Shown here one piece after another: positions 1 through 10,192 of a DNA stretch of 64,000 bases. The notes beneath the pieces were generated by a model, which saw nothing but the letters and a program-made list of their open reading frames with translations, ran no database searches and was not told the origin of the DNA. The DNA comes from Maribacter litoralis (GTDB taxonomy: Bacteria > Bacteroidota > Bacteroidia > Flavobacteriales > Flavobacteriaceae), in the NCBI RefSeq assembly GCF_003075045.1, contig NZ_QCZD01000002.1:868001-932000 (forward strand), in the 5' to 3' direction. How positions within the stretch are numbered: the stretch's first letter is position 1; each line of letters begins with the position of its first letter. The translations under genes and the position numbers were made by a program.

Positions 1-241
1 CGGGGTAGAAGTACGTGCTGTCATGTACTTGAAAATCGTAATCGGTAAAGAAAACATTATCGTTTCTTCTGTTAATTTGGGTGTATCTTATTTGAACCTT
101 ATACTTTTCAAGACTATCCATTACCCTTTTGATCTTTGGGTTTTTTGAAGCCAACGCCGTTTCAAGAAAATTTGAGCTTTGCTTTTCCGTAGAGCAAGAA
201 ACTATAATAGCGCAGCAAATGCAAAGTATACAATGTTTCAT
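1..241 (-). CDS. Partial lipoprotein, probable beta-lactamase-like serine hydrolase (N-terminus only)
   Basis: This reading frame starts with ATG at 241 and runs off the left edge, giving about 80 N-terminal residues. It opens with a short lipoprotein signal whose lipobox VSCS sits near residue 15, so the product should be anchored in the cell envelope. The visible end reads DSTYFYP. In a common Bacteroidota serine-hydrolase family this is followed by the ASTVK catalytic SxxK motif, which would lie just outside the window. The family call rests on that resemblance and is tentative. The catalytic domain cannot be seen here. Confidence 0.5.
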   Translation of the reverse strand, partial: MKHCILCICCAIIVSCSTEKQSSNFLETALASKNPKIKRVMDSLEKYKVQIRYTQINRRNDNVFFTDYDFQVHDSTYFYP

Positions 242-256
242 ATGATATTGTTTCAT

Positions 257-496
257 TTAAGGAGTGTATACTTCACCTCTGTGCGGCTTTAATAGGTCCC
301 TTACTTTGATCATTTCTTTTTCTTCGACCACCATAAATGCAGTACTGTACATATCATTAATTTCATTGTAACCGGTTAAATTAAGAGCGGTTTTTTCCAA
401 TGCTATAAATTCATTGAGATGCTTTACATGGTGCTCGGCCGTTTTTAAGGCGGTAGGACCTCTAAAATCCCAAATTAGTTTTATTTGTCGGTTCAA
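257..496 (-). CDS. Small conserved hypothetical protein (79 aa)
   Basis: This is a 79-residue soluble protein with no signal peptide, starting MNRQIKLIWDFRGP. It has mixed charge and a predicted alpha/beta composition. I do not recognise a named domain. The frame is intact, reads in the same direction as the lipoprotein gene 15 bp downstream, and its protein-like composition suggests a real gene. The two may be co-transcribed. No function can be assigned. Confidence 0.6.
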   Translation of the reverse strand: MNRQIKLIWDFRGPTALKTAEHHVKHLNEFIALEKTALNLTGYNEINDMYSTAFMVVEEKEMIKVRDLLKPHRGEVYTP

Positions 497-702
497 AAAA
501 GTAGATATTTAATTAAAAAAATAAGTAGACAAATTTACCTAAAAAACCTTAGTTAGCTTACAATTTTAAAGGCGATTACATCTTTTGAGATAGCTATATT
601 TATTGATTATTAGGTATTTGATTATATTGTAAGCCTCAAAAAAAGGTGTTAAGTAAATCATTAAGCACTTGCACACGATTTGGTAATTGCTATTTTTGCT
701 CG

Positions 703-1602
703 ATGTTTTCTAAGAAATCTAAATTATTACTCAACAAGTTCTACATTTTACTTTGTGTAGGGCTTATTGCCATTGGCTATACCTCATGTGAGGGTATGTT
801 TAAAAAAGATGAGGAGCGAGAGGCGGTCGCTAGAGTGGGCGAGTCATTTTTGTATAAGGAGGATTTGGCTCCTCTAATTACAGAAAATATGAGCAAGGCC
901 GATAGTGCGTCATTTGCCTCCAATTACATAAATAACTGGGCTTCTAAACAATTGTTATTATCTAAAGCAAAGATCAACTTGTCTGAAGAAAAACTTGCGG
1001 AATATAATGCGCTGGTAGATGATTATAGAACTGAATTGTATACCAGTGTTTATAAGGAAGCTTTGGTGTCACAAGCTACTGACACGTTAATAACAGCAGA
1101 GCAATTGCAGGCGTTTTACGAACGAGCTAAGGAAAATTTTAAACTTAAAGAACCAATTGCCAGAATTAGATTTGTTGCCTTGCCAAAGGGTTTTTTGGAC
1201 AAAGACGAAGTGGGTAGGCGCTTAAAAAGGTTCAAAGAAGATGATTTACGTTATTTGGATTCTATTGGTGTTCAGTTCAGTAAATTGAATTTTAATGATT
1301 CAATTTGGGTAAGAAACACTAGAATTTATGAAGAAATACCACCAATTACCGCCGAGAATGCCAATAGGTACTTAAAAAATTCACAATTTTTTGAATTAGA
1401 GGATTCAATCGGGGTATATTTGGGGAAAATAGTAGAGACAAAGGATGTTAATGAAATTGCACCATTGTCATTTATTAAACCTACCATAGAACAAGTTTTA
1501 TTAAGTCGTAGAAAGATGGACTACCTACGCAAACTAGAAACTGAATTATTAGATGAAGCAATCAAGGATAAAGATTTTGAAGTTTTCGATAACAAAAAAT
1601 AG
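703..1602 (+). CDS. Periplasmic PPIase/SurA-associated lipoprotein
   Basis: This is a probable periplasmic lipoprotein of about 299 residues. A GTG start at 646 would add 19 residues, but the ATG at 703 directly precedes the signal peptide (MFSKKSKLLLNKFYILLC, lipobox YTSC), so I choose 703. The mature part begins with the AVARVGESFLYKEDL segment, which resembles the N-terminal substrate-binding region of SurA/PpiC foldases. I see no clear parvulin catalytic domain. The last 50 bp overlap the start of the SurA-like gene, so translation is probably coupled. The product likely helps outer-membrane protein folding; this is inferred from family and neighbour. Confidence 0.65.
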   Translation: MFSKKSKLLLNKFYILLCVGLIAIGYTSCEGMFKKDEEREAVARVGESFLYKEDLAPLITENMSKADSASFASNYINNWASKQLLLSKAKINLSEEKLAEYNALVDDYRTELYTSVYKEALVSQATDTLITAEQLQAFYERAKENFKLKEPIARIRFVALPKGFLDKDEVGRRLKRFKEDDLRYLDSIGVQFSKLNFNDSIWVRNTRIYEEIPPITAENANRYLKNSQFFELEDSIGVYLGKIVETKDVNEIAPLSFIKPTIEQVLLSRRKMDYLRKLETELLDEAIKDKDFEVFDNKK

Positions 1603-3019
1603 TATTTACTTAGGGGTATTACTGCTTTCTGGTTTAGTTACCGCACAAGACTCTATACCAGACGAATCACAGTCAATGGAGGCTGTTGCAGAAGAGAATA
1701 CTGTTGAAAAAGACTCTACAAACAATTTCAAGAGAATTAAATTAGACGGTATTGCAGCTGTTGTTGGTGACTATGTAATATTGGATTCTGACATTGAAAA
1801 AACATTGATCGACCTTAAAAGTCAGGGTGCATCTACAGAAGATATCACCCATTGCGGACTACTAGGAAAATTGATGGAGGATAGGTTGTATGCCAATCAA
1901 GCCGTTCAGGATAGTATTTTGGTTTCAGATGATGAGGTCAATGCCACAGGTGATCGTCAGTTGCAATCGTTAGTACAACAGATCGGTTCTATGGATAAAG
2001 TTCTGAAGTACTACAAGAAAACCGATGAAGCGAGTTTTAGAGAAGAGCTTTATAAGATCAATAAGCTAAGAATGCTATCTGAGCGTATGCAGCAAGATAT
2101 TATTAAGGATATTGAAATTACACCTGAAGAGGTTCGTCAATTCTTTAATAAGATTCCAGAAGATGAACGCCCTGTTTTTGGTGCTGAGTTAGAAATTGCT
2201 CAAATTACCAAAGAGCCAGAGCCTTCTGAAGAAGAAAAGCAAAAGGTAGTAGATAAATTAAATCAAATTAAGGCAGATGTAGAGGATAACGATGCTAGCT
2301 TTAGTGTTAAAGCTATTCTTTACTCTCAAGATCCTGGGTCTAATACTAAAGGTGGTTTTTACAGTATTACCAAAGACACTGGTTTTGACAAGAAGTTTAA
2401 AGATGTAGCTTTTAGTTTAAGGGAAGGTGAGGTATCTGAACCTTTTGAAACGATTTTTGGTTATCATATCATCTATATCGAAAAAATTAGAGGACAGGAA
2501 TTGGATCTTAGACACATTTTAATTCAGCCAGAAATATCTCAAGATGTTTTGGATGAAGCTAAAGCGGAGTTGGATACTATTCGTAAAAAAATTATGAATG
2601 GCGAATTTACTTTTGCCGAGGCGGCCTTGAATTTTTCTGACGAAAAGGAAACAAAATTTGATGGAGGTCTTTTACGTAATCCTGTAAATTTCGACTCTAA
2701 ATTTGAGTTGACAAAAATGGATCCTACGTTATACAATCAAGTTCAAAACTTAAAGGACAATGAAATTACCTACCCGGTTTTAGAAGAAGACCCAAGAGGT
2801 GGTGCGCCTAAATATAAAATCTTAAAGATTACCAATAGGTTCGATGAGCATGTGGCAGATTTTTCTAAAGATTACACCAAAATACAAGAGTTGGCGTTAA
2901 CCGAGAAAAAATACAACGCCATAAAAAAATGGATGGATGAGCATATTAAAGATACCTACATAAGCGTTAACGATGAGAACAAAGATTGTGATTTCGCTAA
3001 TAATTGGGTAAAAGAATAA
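1553..3019 (+). CDS. surA: SurA-type peptidylprolyl isomerase/chaperone
   Basis: This 488-residue exported protein has a signal sequence (ILLL-type core, cleaved near TAQ), then the SurA N-terminal domain starting at IDGIAAVVGDYVIL-like residues near 65. Two parvulin-type regions follow, near 205-310 and 315-420. Features such as GGFYSI, F(K/R)DVAFSLREGEVSEPFET and GYHIIYIE are typical of parvulin folds. SurA escorts unfolded outer-membrane beta-barrels across the periplasm to the BAM complex. The gene overlaps the upstream lipoprotein by 50 bp and ends 3 bp before the MoxR gene, so the three are probably one operon. Confidence 0.85.
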   Translation: MKQSRIKILKFSITKNSIYLGVLLLSGLVTAQDSIPDESQSMEAVAEENTVEKDSTNNFKRIKLDGIAAVVGDYVILDSDIEKTLIDLKSQGASTEDITHCGLLGKLMEDRLYANQAVQDSILVSDDEVNATGDRQLQSLVQQIGSMDKVLKYYKKTDEASFREELYKINKLRMLSERMQQDIIKDIEITPEEVRQFFNKIPEDERPVFGAELEIAQITKEPEPSEEEKQKVVDKLNQIKADVEDNDASFSVKAILYSQDPGSNTKGGFYSITKDTGFDKKFKDVAFSLREGEVSEPFETIFGYHIIYIEKIRGQELDLRHILIQPEISQDVLDEAKAELDTIRKKIMNGEFTFAEAALNFSDEKETKFDGGLLRNPVNFDSKFELTKMDPTLYNQVQNLKDNEITYPVLEEDPRGGAPKYKILKITNRFDEHVADFSKDYTKIQELALTEKKYNAIKKWMDEHIKDTYISVNDENKDCDFANNWVKE

Positions 3020-3022
3020 AAT

Positions 3023-3976
3023 ATGTCAGACGTTGCAGCAATTGAACGCCTAGTAGTAAAACATGCTGAGCTTAAAAAAGAAATAGCCAAGATCATTATT
3101 GGTCAAGATGAGGTTATTGAACAAATATTGCTTTCAATTTACACAGGTGGGCATTCATTGCTGATCGGGGTTCCTGGTTTAGCCAAAACGTTAATGGTAA
3201 ATACCATTGCCCAAGCTTTGGGGTTAGACTTTAAAAGAATACAATTTACGCCAGATTTAATGCCAAGTGATATTCTTGGTAGTGAGGTTTTAGATCAGAA
3301 TAGAAGTTTTAAATTTCTAAAAGGACCTATTTTCTCCAATATTATCTTAGCGGATGAAATTAATAGAACTCCGCCAAAGACACAGGCAGCTCTTCTAGAA
3401 GCTATGCAAGAGAGAGCTGTTACCATTGCCGGTCATCAACACAAATTAGAACTCCCTTATTTTGTTTTGGCAACACAGAACCCCATTGAGCAAGAAGGTA
3501 CGTATCCGTTACCAGAAGCACAATTGGATCGTTTTATGTTTGCTATTGAATTGAAATATCCTTCAATTGCAGAGGAGATTATGGTGGTTAAGAATACTAC
3601 TTCAGATGTTAAGCAAGTAGTTAATGCACTTTTTAACGCTAAAGATATCATTGCCATTCAAGAGTTGGTGCGTAGAATTCCTGTAGCCGATAATGTAGTG
3701 GAATATGCGGTGAAGTTAGTAAACAGTACACGACCAAATTTAGACACGGCATCAGATTACGTAAAGCAATACTTAGATTGGGGTGCAGGGCCAAGAGCTT
3801 CTCAAAACCTTATTCTTGGAGCCAAGGCCAATGCGGCAATACATGGTAAATTTTCTCCAGATATTGAAGATGTGCATGCAGTAGTAAAAGGAATTCTTCG
3901 CCATCGTATCATAAAAAACTACAAAGCAGAGGCAGAAGGCATCAGTGAAGAGGATATCATTGATAAATTACTTTAA
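3023..3976 (+). CDS. MoxR-family AAA+ ATPase
   Basis: This is a 317-residue cytosolic AAA+ ATPase. The Walker A motif GVPGLAKT lies at residues 49-56 and the Walker B IILADEIN has its acidic pair at D111/E112. The sensor segment LATQNPIEQEGTYPLPEAQLDRF is typical of MoxR/RavA proteins (residues about 148-170). MoxR ATPases act as chaperones in maturation of metal enzymes or envelope complexes, usually with a von Willebrand factor A partner. No such partner follows here. The gene starts 3 bp after the surA stop codon, which suggests co-transcription and an envelope-related role. Confidence 0.9.
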   Translation: MSDVAAIERLVVKHAELKKEIAKIIIGQDEVIEQILLSIYTGGHSLLIGVPGLAKTLMVNTIAQALGLDFKRIQFTPDLMPSDILGSEVLDQNRSFKFLKGPIFSNIILADEINRTPPKTQAALLEAMQERAVTIAGHQHKLELPYFVLATQNPIEQEGTYPLPEAQLDRFMFAIELKYPSIAEEIMVVKNTTSDVKQVVNALFNAKDIIAIQELVRRIPVADNVVEYAVKLVNSTRPNLDTASDYVKQYLDWGAGPRASQNLILGAKANAAIHGKFSPDIEDVHAVVKGILRHRIIKNYKAEAEGISEEDIIDKLL

Positions 3977-4343
3977 TAAAGTACACACTTTTCTACGTTT
4001 ATTTAAAGGGTTGAGCAATTTTGATATTAAAATTGTTTGATAACTATCGACTTTTTAATTGATTTGAGAAAAAGTCGCTAATCATACTTATTTAGTTTTA
4101 AATGCGTTCTTTATTACGTAATTTTACGAAATTGCGTTAACTTAAATGAATTAACAGATGACATTTGATTTTGATACTAGTAAAGAACTATGCATTGTTC
4201 TAATTGAATAAATGATATTCAATAATCAACTAAATCTGTCAATTTGTAGTAATAGTGAATTTCATTTCCACAAATCTTCAGAGAGAAATTTTTAATCACT
4301 ATTCAACTTTTATATCCAATCTAAAATACAAATCACTTAATTA
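3977..4343. other. Intergenic region before acnB, no gene seen
   Basis: This 367-bp AT-rich gap holds no convincing open frame on either strand. A short perfect inverted repeat (7-bp arms, 4016-4022 and 4029-4035) lies 40 bp after the moxR stop, but it lacks a T-tract and is a weak terminator candidate at best. The acnB promoter must lie here. I found no clean TAnnTTTG box; a GACATTTG at 4160-4167 is the nearest match. Confidence 0.6.
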
Positions 4344-7118
4344 ATGAGCATTTATAAAGATTACCTAAAGGAGATCGAAGAGCGTAAAAGTCAAGGTCTT
4401 CACCCAAAACCAATTGATGGTGCTGATTTACTTAGCAAAATTATTGAGCAAATAAAAGATGTAGATAACGAGTATAGAGAAGAGTCTCTAAACTTTTTTA
4501 TCTATAACGTTCTGCCCGGTACAACTAGTGCTGCTGGCGTAAAGGCAAAATTTCTTAAAGAAATTATTGTTGGAGAATCTGTAGTGAAAGAAATTACTCC
4601 TGCTTTTGCCTTAGAACAGTTGTCTCACATGAAAGGAGGTCCATCGATTAAAGTATTGTTGGATATCGCTTTGGGTGATGATCAAGAGTTGGCATTGCAA
4701 GCTGCAAAGGTCTTGAAAACACAGGTGTTTTTATATGAAGCCGATACTGATCGTTTAGAAGAGGCTTTAAAGAACGGAAGCGAAATTGCTAAAGATATTA
4801 TTGAAAGTTATGCTCAAGCTGAGTTTTTCACCAAACTACCAGAGATTGAAGAGGAAATAGAAGTGGTAACCTATATTGCCGGTGTTGGTGATATTTCAAC
4901 AGATTTACTTTCTCCTGGTGGCGATGCACACTCACGTTCAGACCGTGAACTTCATGGTCAATGTATGTTTGAGCATAATAAAGAAATGCAAGCTGAATTA
5001 TTAGCTTTAAAAGAGCAACATCCAGATAAGCGTGTTATGCTAATTGCAGAAAAAGGAACCATGGGCGTTGGGTCTTCTAGAATGTCTGGTGTTAACAACG
5101 TTGCATTATGGACAGGTATTCCTTCCAGTCCTTATGTGCCATTCATTAACATAGCTCCGGTAATTGCCGGAACCAATGGTATAGCCCCAATTTTCTTGAC
5201 CACAGTTGGTGTAACGGGTGGTATTGGTTTGGACCTTAAAAACTGGGTTCAACAAAAAGATGAAAATGGTAAAACCATTGTTGATGAAGATGGTGAACCG
5301 GTGTTAAAGCAAATGTATTCTGTAGCTACAGGAACTGTTTTAACGATTAATACTAAAGAGAAAAAATTGTACCATGGTAAGGTTGAACTAAAGGATATCT
5401 CTGCAGCATTTACTCCGCAAAAAATGGAGTTTATGAAAGCAGGCGGTTCATATGCTGTGGTTTTTGGAAAGAAATTGCAAACATTTGCTTGTAAGGTCTT
5501 GGGTATAGATGTACCTCAAGTTTACGCACCTTCAAAAGAAGTTTCAATTGAAGGTCAAGGTTTAACAGCAGTAGAGAAAATATTCAATAGAAATGCCGTG
5601 GGTACTTCTGGAGCTACTTTACATGCAGGTTCTTATGTTCGTGCAGAAGTAAATATCGTAGGTTCTCAAGATACTACAGGGTTAATGACATCACAAGAAT
5701 TGGAAATGATGGCCGCAACGGTTATTTCTCCGATTGTTGATGGTGCTTATCAATCAGGTTGTCATACGGCATCTGTTTGGGATGATAAATCCAAAGCCAA
5801 TATACCGAGGTTAATGCAGTTTATGAACGACTTCGGTTTAATTACAGGTCGTGATCCAAAAGGAGTGTATTTTCCAATGACCGATGTGATCCATAAAGTA
5901 TTGAATGATATTACCGTGGGTGATTGGGATATTATTATCGGTGGTGATTCTCATACACGTATGTCTAAAGGTGTTGCTTTTGGTGCAGATTCAGGTACCG
6001 TTGCACTGGCATTGGCTACTGGTGAAGCTTCTATGCCAATTCCAGAATCGGTAAAGGTGACCTTTAAAGGGCAAATGAAATCGTACATGGATTTTCGTGA
6101 TGTTGTACATGCCACACAACAACAAATGTTAAAGCAGTTTGGAGGCGAAAACGTTTTCCAAGGTCGCGTAATAGAAGTGCATATTGGTACGCTAACAGCT
6201 GATCAAGCCTTTACGTTTACCGATTGGACCGCTGAAATGAAAGCAAAAGCATCTATCTGTATTTCTGAAGATGAAACATTGATAGAATCTCTTGAGATAG
6301 CTAAAGGTCGTATTCAAATTATGATCGATAAGGGTATGGATAACGAGAAGCAAGTGCTTAAGGGGCTTGTTGAAAAGGCAGAAACAAGAATTACCGAACT
6401 TAAAACTGGTATTAGACCATCTTTAAGACCGGATGCAAACGCTAAATACCATGCTGAAGTAGTTATTGATTTGGATGAAATTGCCGAGCCAATGATTGCC
6501 GATCCAGATGTAAATAACGAAGATGTTTCTAAGCGTTATACACATGATACTATTCGTCCGTTATCATATTACGGCGGTACCAAAAAGGTAGATTTAGGTT
6601 TTGTGGGGTCTTGTATGGTGCATAAAGGCGACATGAAAATATTAGCTCAAATGTTGAAAAATATTGAGGCGCAACAAGGCAAGGTAGAGTTTAAAGCTCC
6701 TTTGGTTGTAGCTCCGCCAACATACAATATTGTAGACGAGTTAAAGGAAGAAGGAGACTGGGAAGTACTTCAGAAATATTCGGGATTTGAATTTGACGAT
6801 AGTGCACCTAAAGGATTGGCACGTACCAAATACGAAAATATGCTTTATCTAGAAAGACCAGGCTGTAACCTTTGTATGGGTAATCAAGAAAAAGCAGAGC
6901 CGGGAGATACGGTAATGGCAACATCTACACGTTTATTTCAAGGTAGGGTAGTTAAAGATTCAGGTGAGAAAAAAGGTGAATCATTATTATCTTCAACTCC
7001 AGTTGTAGTCTTGTCTACAATTCTTGGAAGAACACCTACAATGGAAGAATATGAAGCTGCTGTTGATGGTATTGTATTAACGAAGTTCAAGCCTTCTACG
7101 AAGGAATTAGTGAGATAA
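4344..7118 (+). CDS. acnB: Bifunctional aconitate hydratase B / 2-methylisocitrate dehydratase
   Basis: This 924-residue enzyme isomerises citrate to isocitrate in the TCA cycle and can act on 2-methylisocitrate in this family. The N-terminal ~160 residues form the HEAT-like domain seen only in the AcnB branch, followed by the swivelling domain and then the catalytic core. The three 4Fe-4S ligands are visible: C757 (GSCMVHKG) and C841 with C844 (PGCNLCMGN). The length matches AcnB proteins. The gene stands alone, with a strong terminator directly after it, and precedes an unrelated AcnA-type aconitase. Confidence 0.97.
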   Translation: MSIYKDYLKEIEERKSQGLHPKPIDGADLLSKIIEQIKDVDNEYREESLNFFIYNVLPGTTSAAGVKAKFLKEIIVGESVVKEITPAFALEQLSHMKGGPSIKVLLDIALGDDQELALQAAKVLKTQVFLYEADTDRLEEALKNGSEIAKDIIESYAQAEFFTKLPEIEEEIEVVTYIAGVGDISTDLLSPGGDAHSRSDRELHGQCMFEHNKEMQAELLALKEQHPDKRVMLIAEKGTMGVGSSRMSGVNNVALWTGIPSSPYVPFINIAPVIAGTNGIAPIFLTTVGVTGGIGLDLKNWVQQKDENGKTIVDEDGEPVLKQMYSVATGTVLTINTKEKKLYHGKVELKDISAAFTPQKMEFMKAGGSYAVVFGKKLQTFACKVLGIDVPQVYAPSKEVSIEGQGLTAVEKIFNRNAVGTSGATLHAGSYVRAEVNIVGSQDTTGLMTSQELEMMAATVISPIVDGAYQSGCHTASVWDDKSKANIPRLMQFMNDFGLITGRDPKGVYFPMTDVIHKVLNDITVGDWDIIIGGDSHTRMSKGVAFGADSGTVALALATGEASMPIPESVKVTFKGQMKSYMDFRDVVHATQQQMLKQFGGENVFQGRVIEVHIGTLTADQAFTFTDWTAEMKAKASICISEDETLIESLEIAKGRIQIMIDKGMDNEKQVLKGLVEKAETRITELKTGIRPSLRPDANAKYHAEVVIDLDEIAEPMIADPDVNNEDVSKRYTHDTIRPLSYYGGTKKVDLGFVGSCMVHKGDMKILAQMLKNIEAQQGKVEFKAPLVVAPPTYNIVDELKEEGDWEVLQKYSGFEFDDSAPKGLARTKYENMLYLERPGCNLCMGNQEKAEPGDTVMATSTRLFQGRVVKDSGEKKGESLLSSTPVVVLSTILGRTPTMEEYEAAVDGIVLTKFKPSTKELVR

Positions 7119-7142
7119 AAGTTCATTAATAATAATATATGG

Positions 7143-7173
7143 AAAGCCTGAGTATAACTGCTCGGGCTTTTTT
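7143..7173 (+). terminator. Rho-independent terminator after acnB
   Basis: The arms AAAGCCTGAG and CTCGGGCTTT form a stable stem with one G-T pair around a short AT-rich loop, followed by a T run. It lies 25 bp after the acnB stop codon. Confidence 0.9.
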
Positions 7174-7281
7174 ATTTCCGTTTTTTATAATCATTCTTAA
7201 TTTCATATGCGCACTTAAAATCAGTGTACATTTCGTATCTTGTACGGATAAGATAGATTAACAATTTTATAAATAGATTTT

Positions 7282-9555
7282 ATGGCTTTTGACATAGATA
7301 TGATTAAGAAAGTTTATGCTTCCATGGCGGAACGTGTAGACAAAGCAAGAGAGGTTGTGGGTAAGCCACTAACTCTTTCAGAAAAGATTTTGTATTCTCA
7401 TTTATGGGATGGTAGCCCTACTGAAGCATTTACCAGAGGAAAGGACTATGTAGATTTTGCTCCTGATCGTATTGCTTGTCAAGATGCTACTGCCCAAATG
7501 GCATTATTGCAATTTATGCAGGCAGGTAAGCCAAAAGTTGCAGTGCCAACTACGGTTCATTGTGATCACTTGATCCAAGCTAAGAGTGGTGCTACGGCAG
7601 ATTTAAAATCGGCTAACACGACAAGTGCCGAGGTTTTTGACTTTCTTGAGTCTGTTTCAAATAAATACGGAATAGGTTTTTGGAAGCCAGGTGCAGGTAT
7701 TATTCACCAAGTTGTTTTAGAAAATTATGCTTTTCCTGGTGGAATGATGATCGGTACCGATTCTCATACCGTAAATGCAGGTGGTTTAGGCATGGTCGCT
7801 ATTGGTGTTGGTGGTGCAGATGCAGTAGATGTTATGGCCGGTATGGCCTGGGAACTTAAATTCCCAAAATTGATAGGTGTTAAGTTGACCGGTAATATTT
7901 CTGGATGGACTGCTCCTAAAGACGTTATTTTAAAAGTAGCCGAAATACTTACTGTAAAAGGAGGTACCGGTGCTATTGTTGAATATTTTGGTGAAGGTGC
8001 CAAAAATCTTTCATGTACTGGTAAAGGTACCATTTGTAATATGGGGGCTGAAATAGGGGCAACGACCTCTACTTTTGGTTACGATGAGTCTATGGAGCGC
8101 TATTTAAGAGCTACGGATAGAGCTGATATTGCAGATGCGGCAAATAAAGTGAAAGAACATTTAACTGCAGATGCTGAGGTGTATGCAAATCCTGAGCAGT
8201 ATTTTGATGAGGTAATAGAAATTAACCTGTCTGAATTGACTCCGTTATTAAACGGTCCTTTTACTCCTGATCTTTCAACCAAGGTAGGTAGTGATATGAC
8301 CGAGAAGGCAACATCAAACGAATGGCCGTTAGTTGTTGAATGGGGTCTAATAGGTTCTTGTACTAACTCTTCTTATGAAGATTTGTCAAGAGCATCTTCA
8401 ATTGCACAACAGGCAATCGATAAAGGATTGAAAATGAAGGCGGAATTGGGTATTAATCCTGGTTCTGAGCAAGTTAGATATACTGCGGATCGTGATGGTA
8501 TACTTGGAATTTTCGAGAAGTTAGATGCTAAAATTTTTACGAATGCATGTGGACCATGTATTGGTCAGTGGGCACGTTATAGCGATCCTAAAAATGCACC
8601 TAAGAACAGTATAGTTCACTCGTTTAATAGAAACTTTGCGAAAAGAGCCGATGGTAACCCTAATACACATGCCTTTGTTGCATCACCTGAGGTTACTGCT
8701 GCTATTGCAATTTCCGGTAGACTGGATTTTAACCCGATGACGGATAAATTAATCAATGAAAAAGGTGAAGAGGTAATGTTCGACGAACCTACGGGATGGG
8801 AACTGCCACCTAAAGGTTTTGAGGTTGAAGATGCAGGTTATCTTGCTCCAAGGGAAGATGGTTCTGGAGTAGAAGTGAAAGTAGCATCTGATTCTGAAAG
8901 ATTACAATTGTTAGAGCCGTTTACTCCAATTAAAGATGAAAGTTTAATGGGAGCTAAACTGTTGATCAAAGCATTTGGTAAATGTACAACGGATCATATC
9001 TCTATGGCCGGACCGTGGTTACGTTTCCGTGGTCATTTAGATAATATATCCAATAACTGTTTAATTGGAGCCGTTAATGCATTTGGTAAGAAAACCAATA
9101 TGGTCAAAAATCAATTGACCGGCGAATATGGAGGAGTTCCTGATACTGCACGTGCATACAAAGCGGCAGGTGTTAGAAGTATTGTAGTGGGTGATCATAA
9201 CTATGGGGAAGGTTCTTCACGTGAGCACGCTGCTATGGAACCACGTCATTTAGGGGTTGCTGCGGTAATAGTGAAGTCTTTTGCACGTATTCATGAAACA
9301 AACTTGAAAAAGCAAGGTATGTTGGGCTTAACTTTTGCCAATGAGAACGACTATGACTTAATTCAAGAAGACGATACTTTCAATTTTATTGATATAGCGG
9401 AATTTGCGCCAGATAAACCTTTAACGGTAGAAGTGGTACATGCCGATGGTAGTAAAGACGTAATTAAAGTGAACCATACATATAATGCCGCCCAGATCGG
9501 ATGGTATAGAGAAGGTTCTGCTTTAAATGTAATTAAAAGGGAAAATGCTTCTTAA
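7282..9555 (+). CDS. Aconitate hydratase, AcnA/mitochondrial type
   Basis: This 757-residue aconitase belongs to the mitochondrial-like branch. Cluster ligands are C360 ([10 protein letters not shown]), C423 and C426 ([10 protein letters not shown]). The C-terminal swivel domain carries [19 protein letters not shown], the substrate-binding segment with the conserved Ser-Arg pair. It catalyses the same citrate-isocitrate step as the upstream AcnB, but the two proteins differ in domain order and are not recent duplicates. The 163-bp spacer with a terminator implies a separate promoter; a TATCTTGT sequence near 7237 is an imperfect promoter candidate. Confidence 0.96.
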   Translation: MAFDIDMIKKVYASMAERVDKAREVVGKPLTLSEKILYSHLWDGSPTEAFTRGKDYVDFAPDRIACQDATAQMALLQFMQAGKPKVAVPTTVHCDHLIQAKSGATADLKSANTTSAEVFDFLESVSNKYGIGFWKPGAGIIHQVVLENYAFPGGMMIGTDSHTVNAGGLGMVAIGVGGADAVDVMAGMAWELKFPKLIGVKLTGNISGWTAPKDVILKVAEILTVKGGTGAIVEYFGEGAKNLSCTGKGTICNMGAEIGATTSTFGYDESMERYLRATDRADIADAANKVKEHLTADAEVYANPEQYFDEVIEINLSELTPLLNGPFTPDLSTKVGSDMTEKATSNEWPLVVEWGLIGSCTNSSYEDLSRASSIAQQAIDKGLKMKAELGINPGSEQVRYTADRDGILGIFEKLDAKIFTNACGPCIGQWARYSDPKNAPKNSIVHSFNRNFAKRADGNPNTHAFVASPEVTAAIAISGRLDFNPMTDKLINEKGEEVMFDEPTGWELPPKGFEVEDAGYLAPREDGSGVEVKVASDSERLQLLEPFTPIKDESLMGAKLLIKAFGKCTTDHISMAGPWLRFRGHLDNISNNCLIGAVNAFGKKTNMVKNQLTGEYGGVPDTARAYKAAGVRSIVVGDHNYGEGSSREHAAMEPRHLGVAAVIVKSFARIHETNLKKQGMLGLTFANENDYDLIQEDDTFNFIDIAEFAPDKPLTVEVVHADGSKDVIKVNHTYNAAQIGWYREGSALNVIKRENAS

Positions 9556-9580
9556 GGCAACCTTTTAAAATTTATAAGGA

Positions 9581-9609
9581 AAACTCCTGATATTATTCAG
9601 GAGTTTTTT
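9581..9609 (+). terminator. Rho-independent terminator after the second aconitase gene
   Basis: The arms AAACTCCTGA and TCAGGAGTTT are perfectly complementary around a 6-nt loop and end in a T run. It lies 25 bp downstream of the stop codon. Confidence 0.92.
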
Positions 9610-9633
9610 AGTTTTGACGCCTAGCTAACTTTT

Positions 9634-10188
9634 ATGAAGAGACAAACGGTTTTTACCTTATTGATCATTGCTTTTGTACTTTCTTTTTTTGTTACCCCAT
9701 TGGGTGATTATAGCAAAATTATGCTCAACAGGTTCTTTGCCACTTCACCAACTATCATTAAACCAGAAAAAAGGGGTAAGATTACCGATTACGATTGGAA
9801 GTTGAAAGATGCAAATTGGAAGTTCTTTAATTTTGATGAGGCAAAGGGAAAAGTTGCTTTTATCACTTTTTGGACATCTTGGCACATGCCTTCTCAAGCG
9901 CAATTAAAAGACGTGCAGTATTTGTACGATACCTATGGTGATAAGATGAAGTTTTATGTCATTACCAATGAGGATAGAGCGCCTGTAGAACTTTTTATGG
10001 AAGAGCAGGGGTATAGCTTTCCCGTAACTTACCAGATAATAGGGGAACCAAGTCCTATAACATTGCTAAAACCACCAGGGTCATATCTTATAGACAAGAA
10101 TGGGGCAATAGTAATTCATCAAAACGCGATTGCAGATTGGGACAATGATAAAATAGACGAGCTAATCAGCAAATTAATAGCGGAATAA
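9634..10188 (+). CDS. Membrane-anchored thioredoxin-fold (TlpA-like) protein lacking the CxxC motif
   Basis: This 184-residue protein has one N-terminal membrane anchor (about residues 5-22) and a periplasmic thioredoxin/TlpA-like domain (about 55-180). The strand-helix pattern of the family is clear: KGKVAFITFW followed by TSWHMPSQAQ. TlpA proteins normally read W-C-x-P-C at this point. Here the two cysteines are H84 and S87, so disulfide exchange by the usual mechanism is not possible. The cis-proline region near PPGSYLIDKNG is retained. It could be a structural or chaperone-like relative. It stands between an aconitase gene and the convergent carotenoid operon, neither of which suggests a partner. 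Confidence 0.8.
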   Translation: MKRQTVFTLLIIAFVLSFFVTPLGDYSKIMLNRFFATSPTIIKPEKRGKITDYDWKLKDANWKFFNFDEAKGKVAFITFWTSWHMPSQAQLKDVQYLYDTYGDKMKFYVITNEDRAPVELFMEEQGYSFPVTYQIIGEPSPITLLKPPGSYLIDKNGAIVIHQNAIADWDNDKIDELISKLIAE

Positions 10189-10192
10189 ATAA

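Noticed and set aside
646..702. GTG start at 646 for the PPIase-associated lipoprotein.
   Set aside because: It would place 19 unusual residues before a proper lipoprotein signal; ATG at 703 is better.
4016..4035. Small inverted repeat after the moxR gene.
   Set aside because: Arms are AT-rich, only 7 bp, with no T run, so a terminator is not supported.
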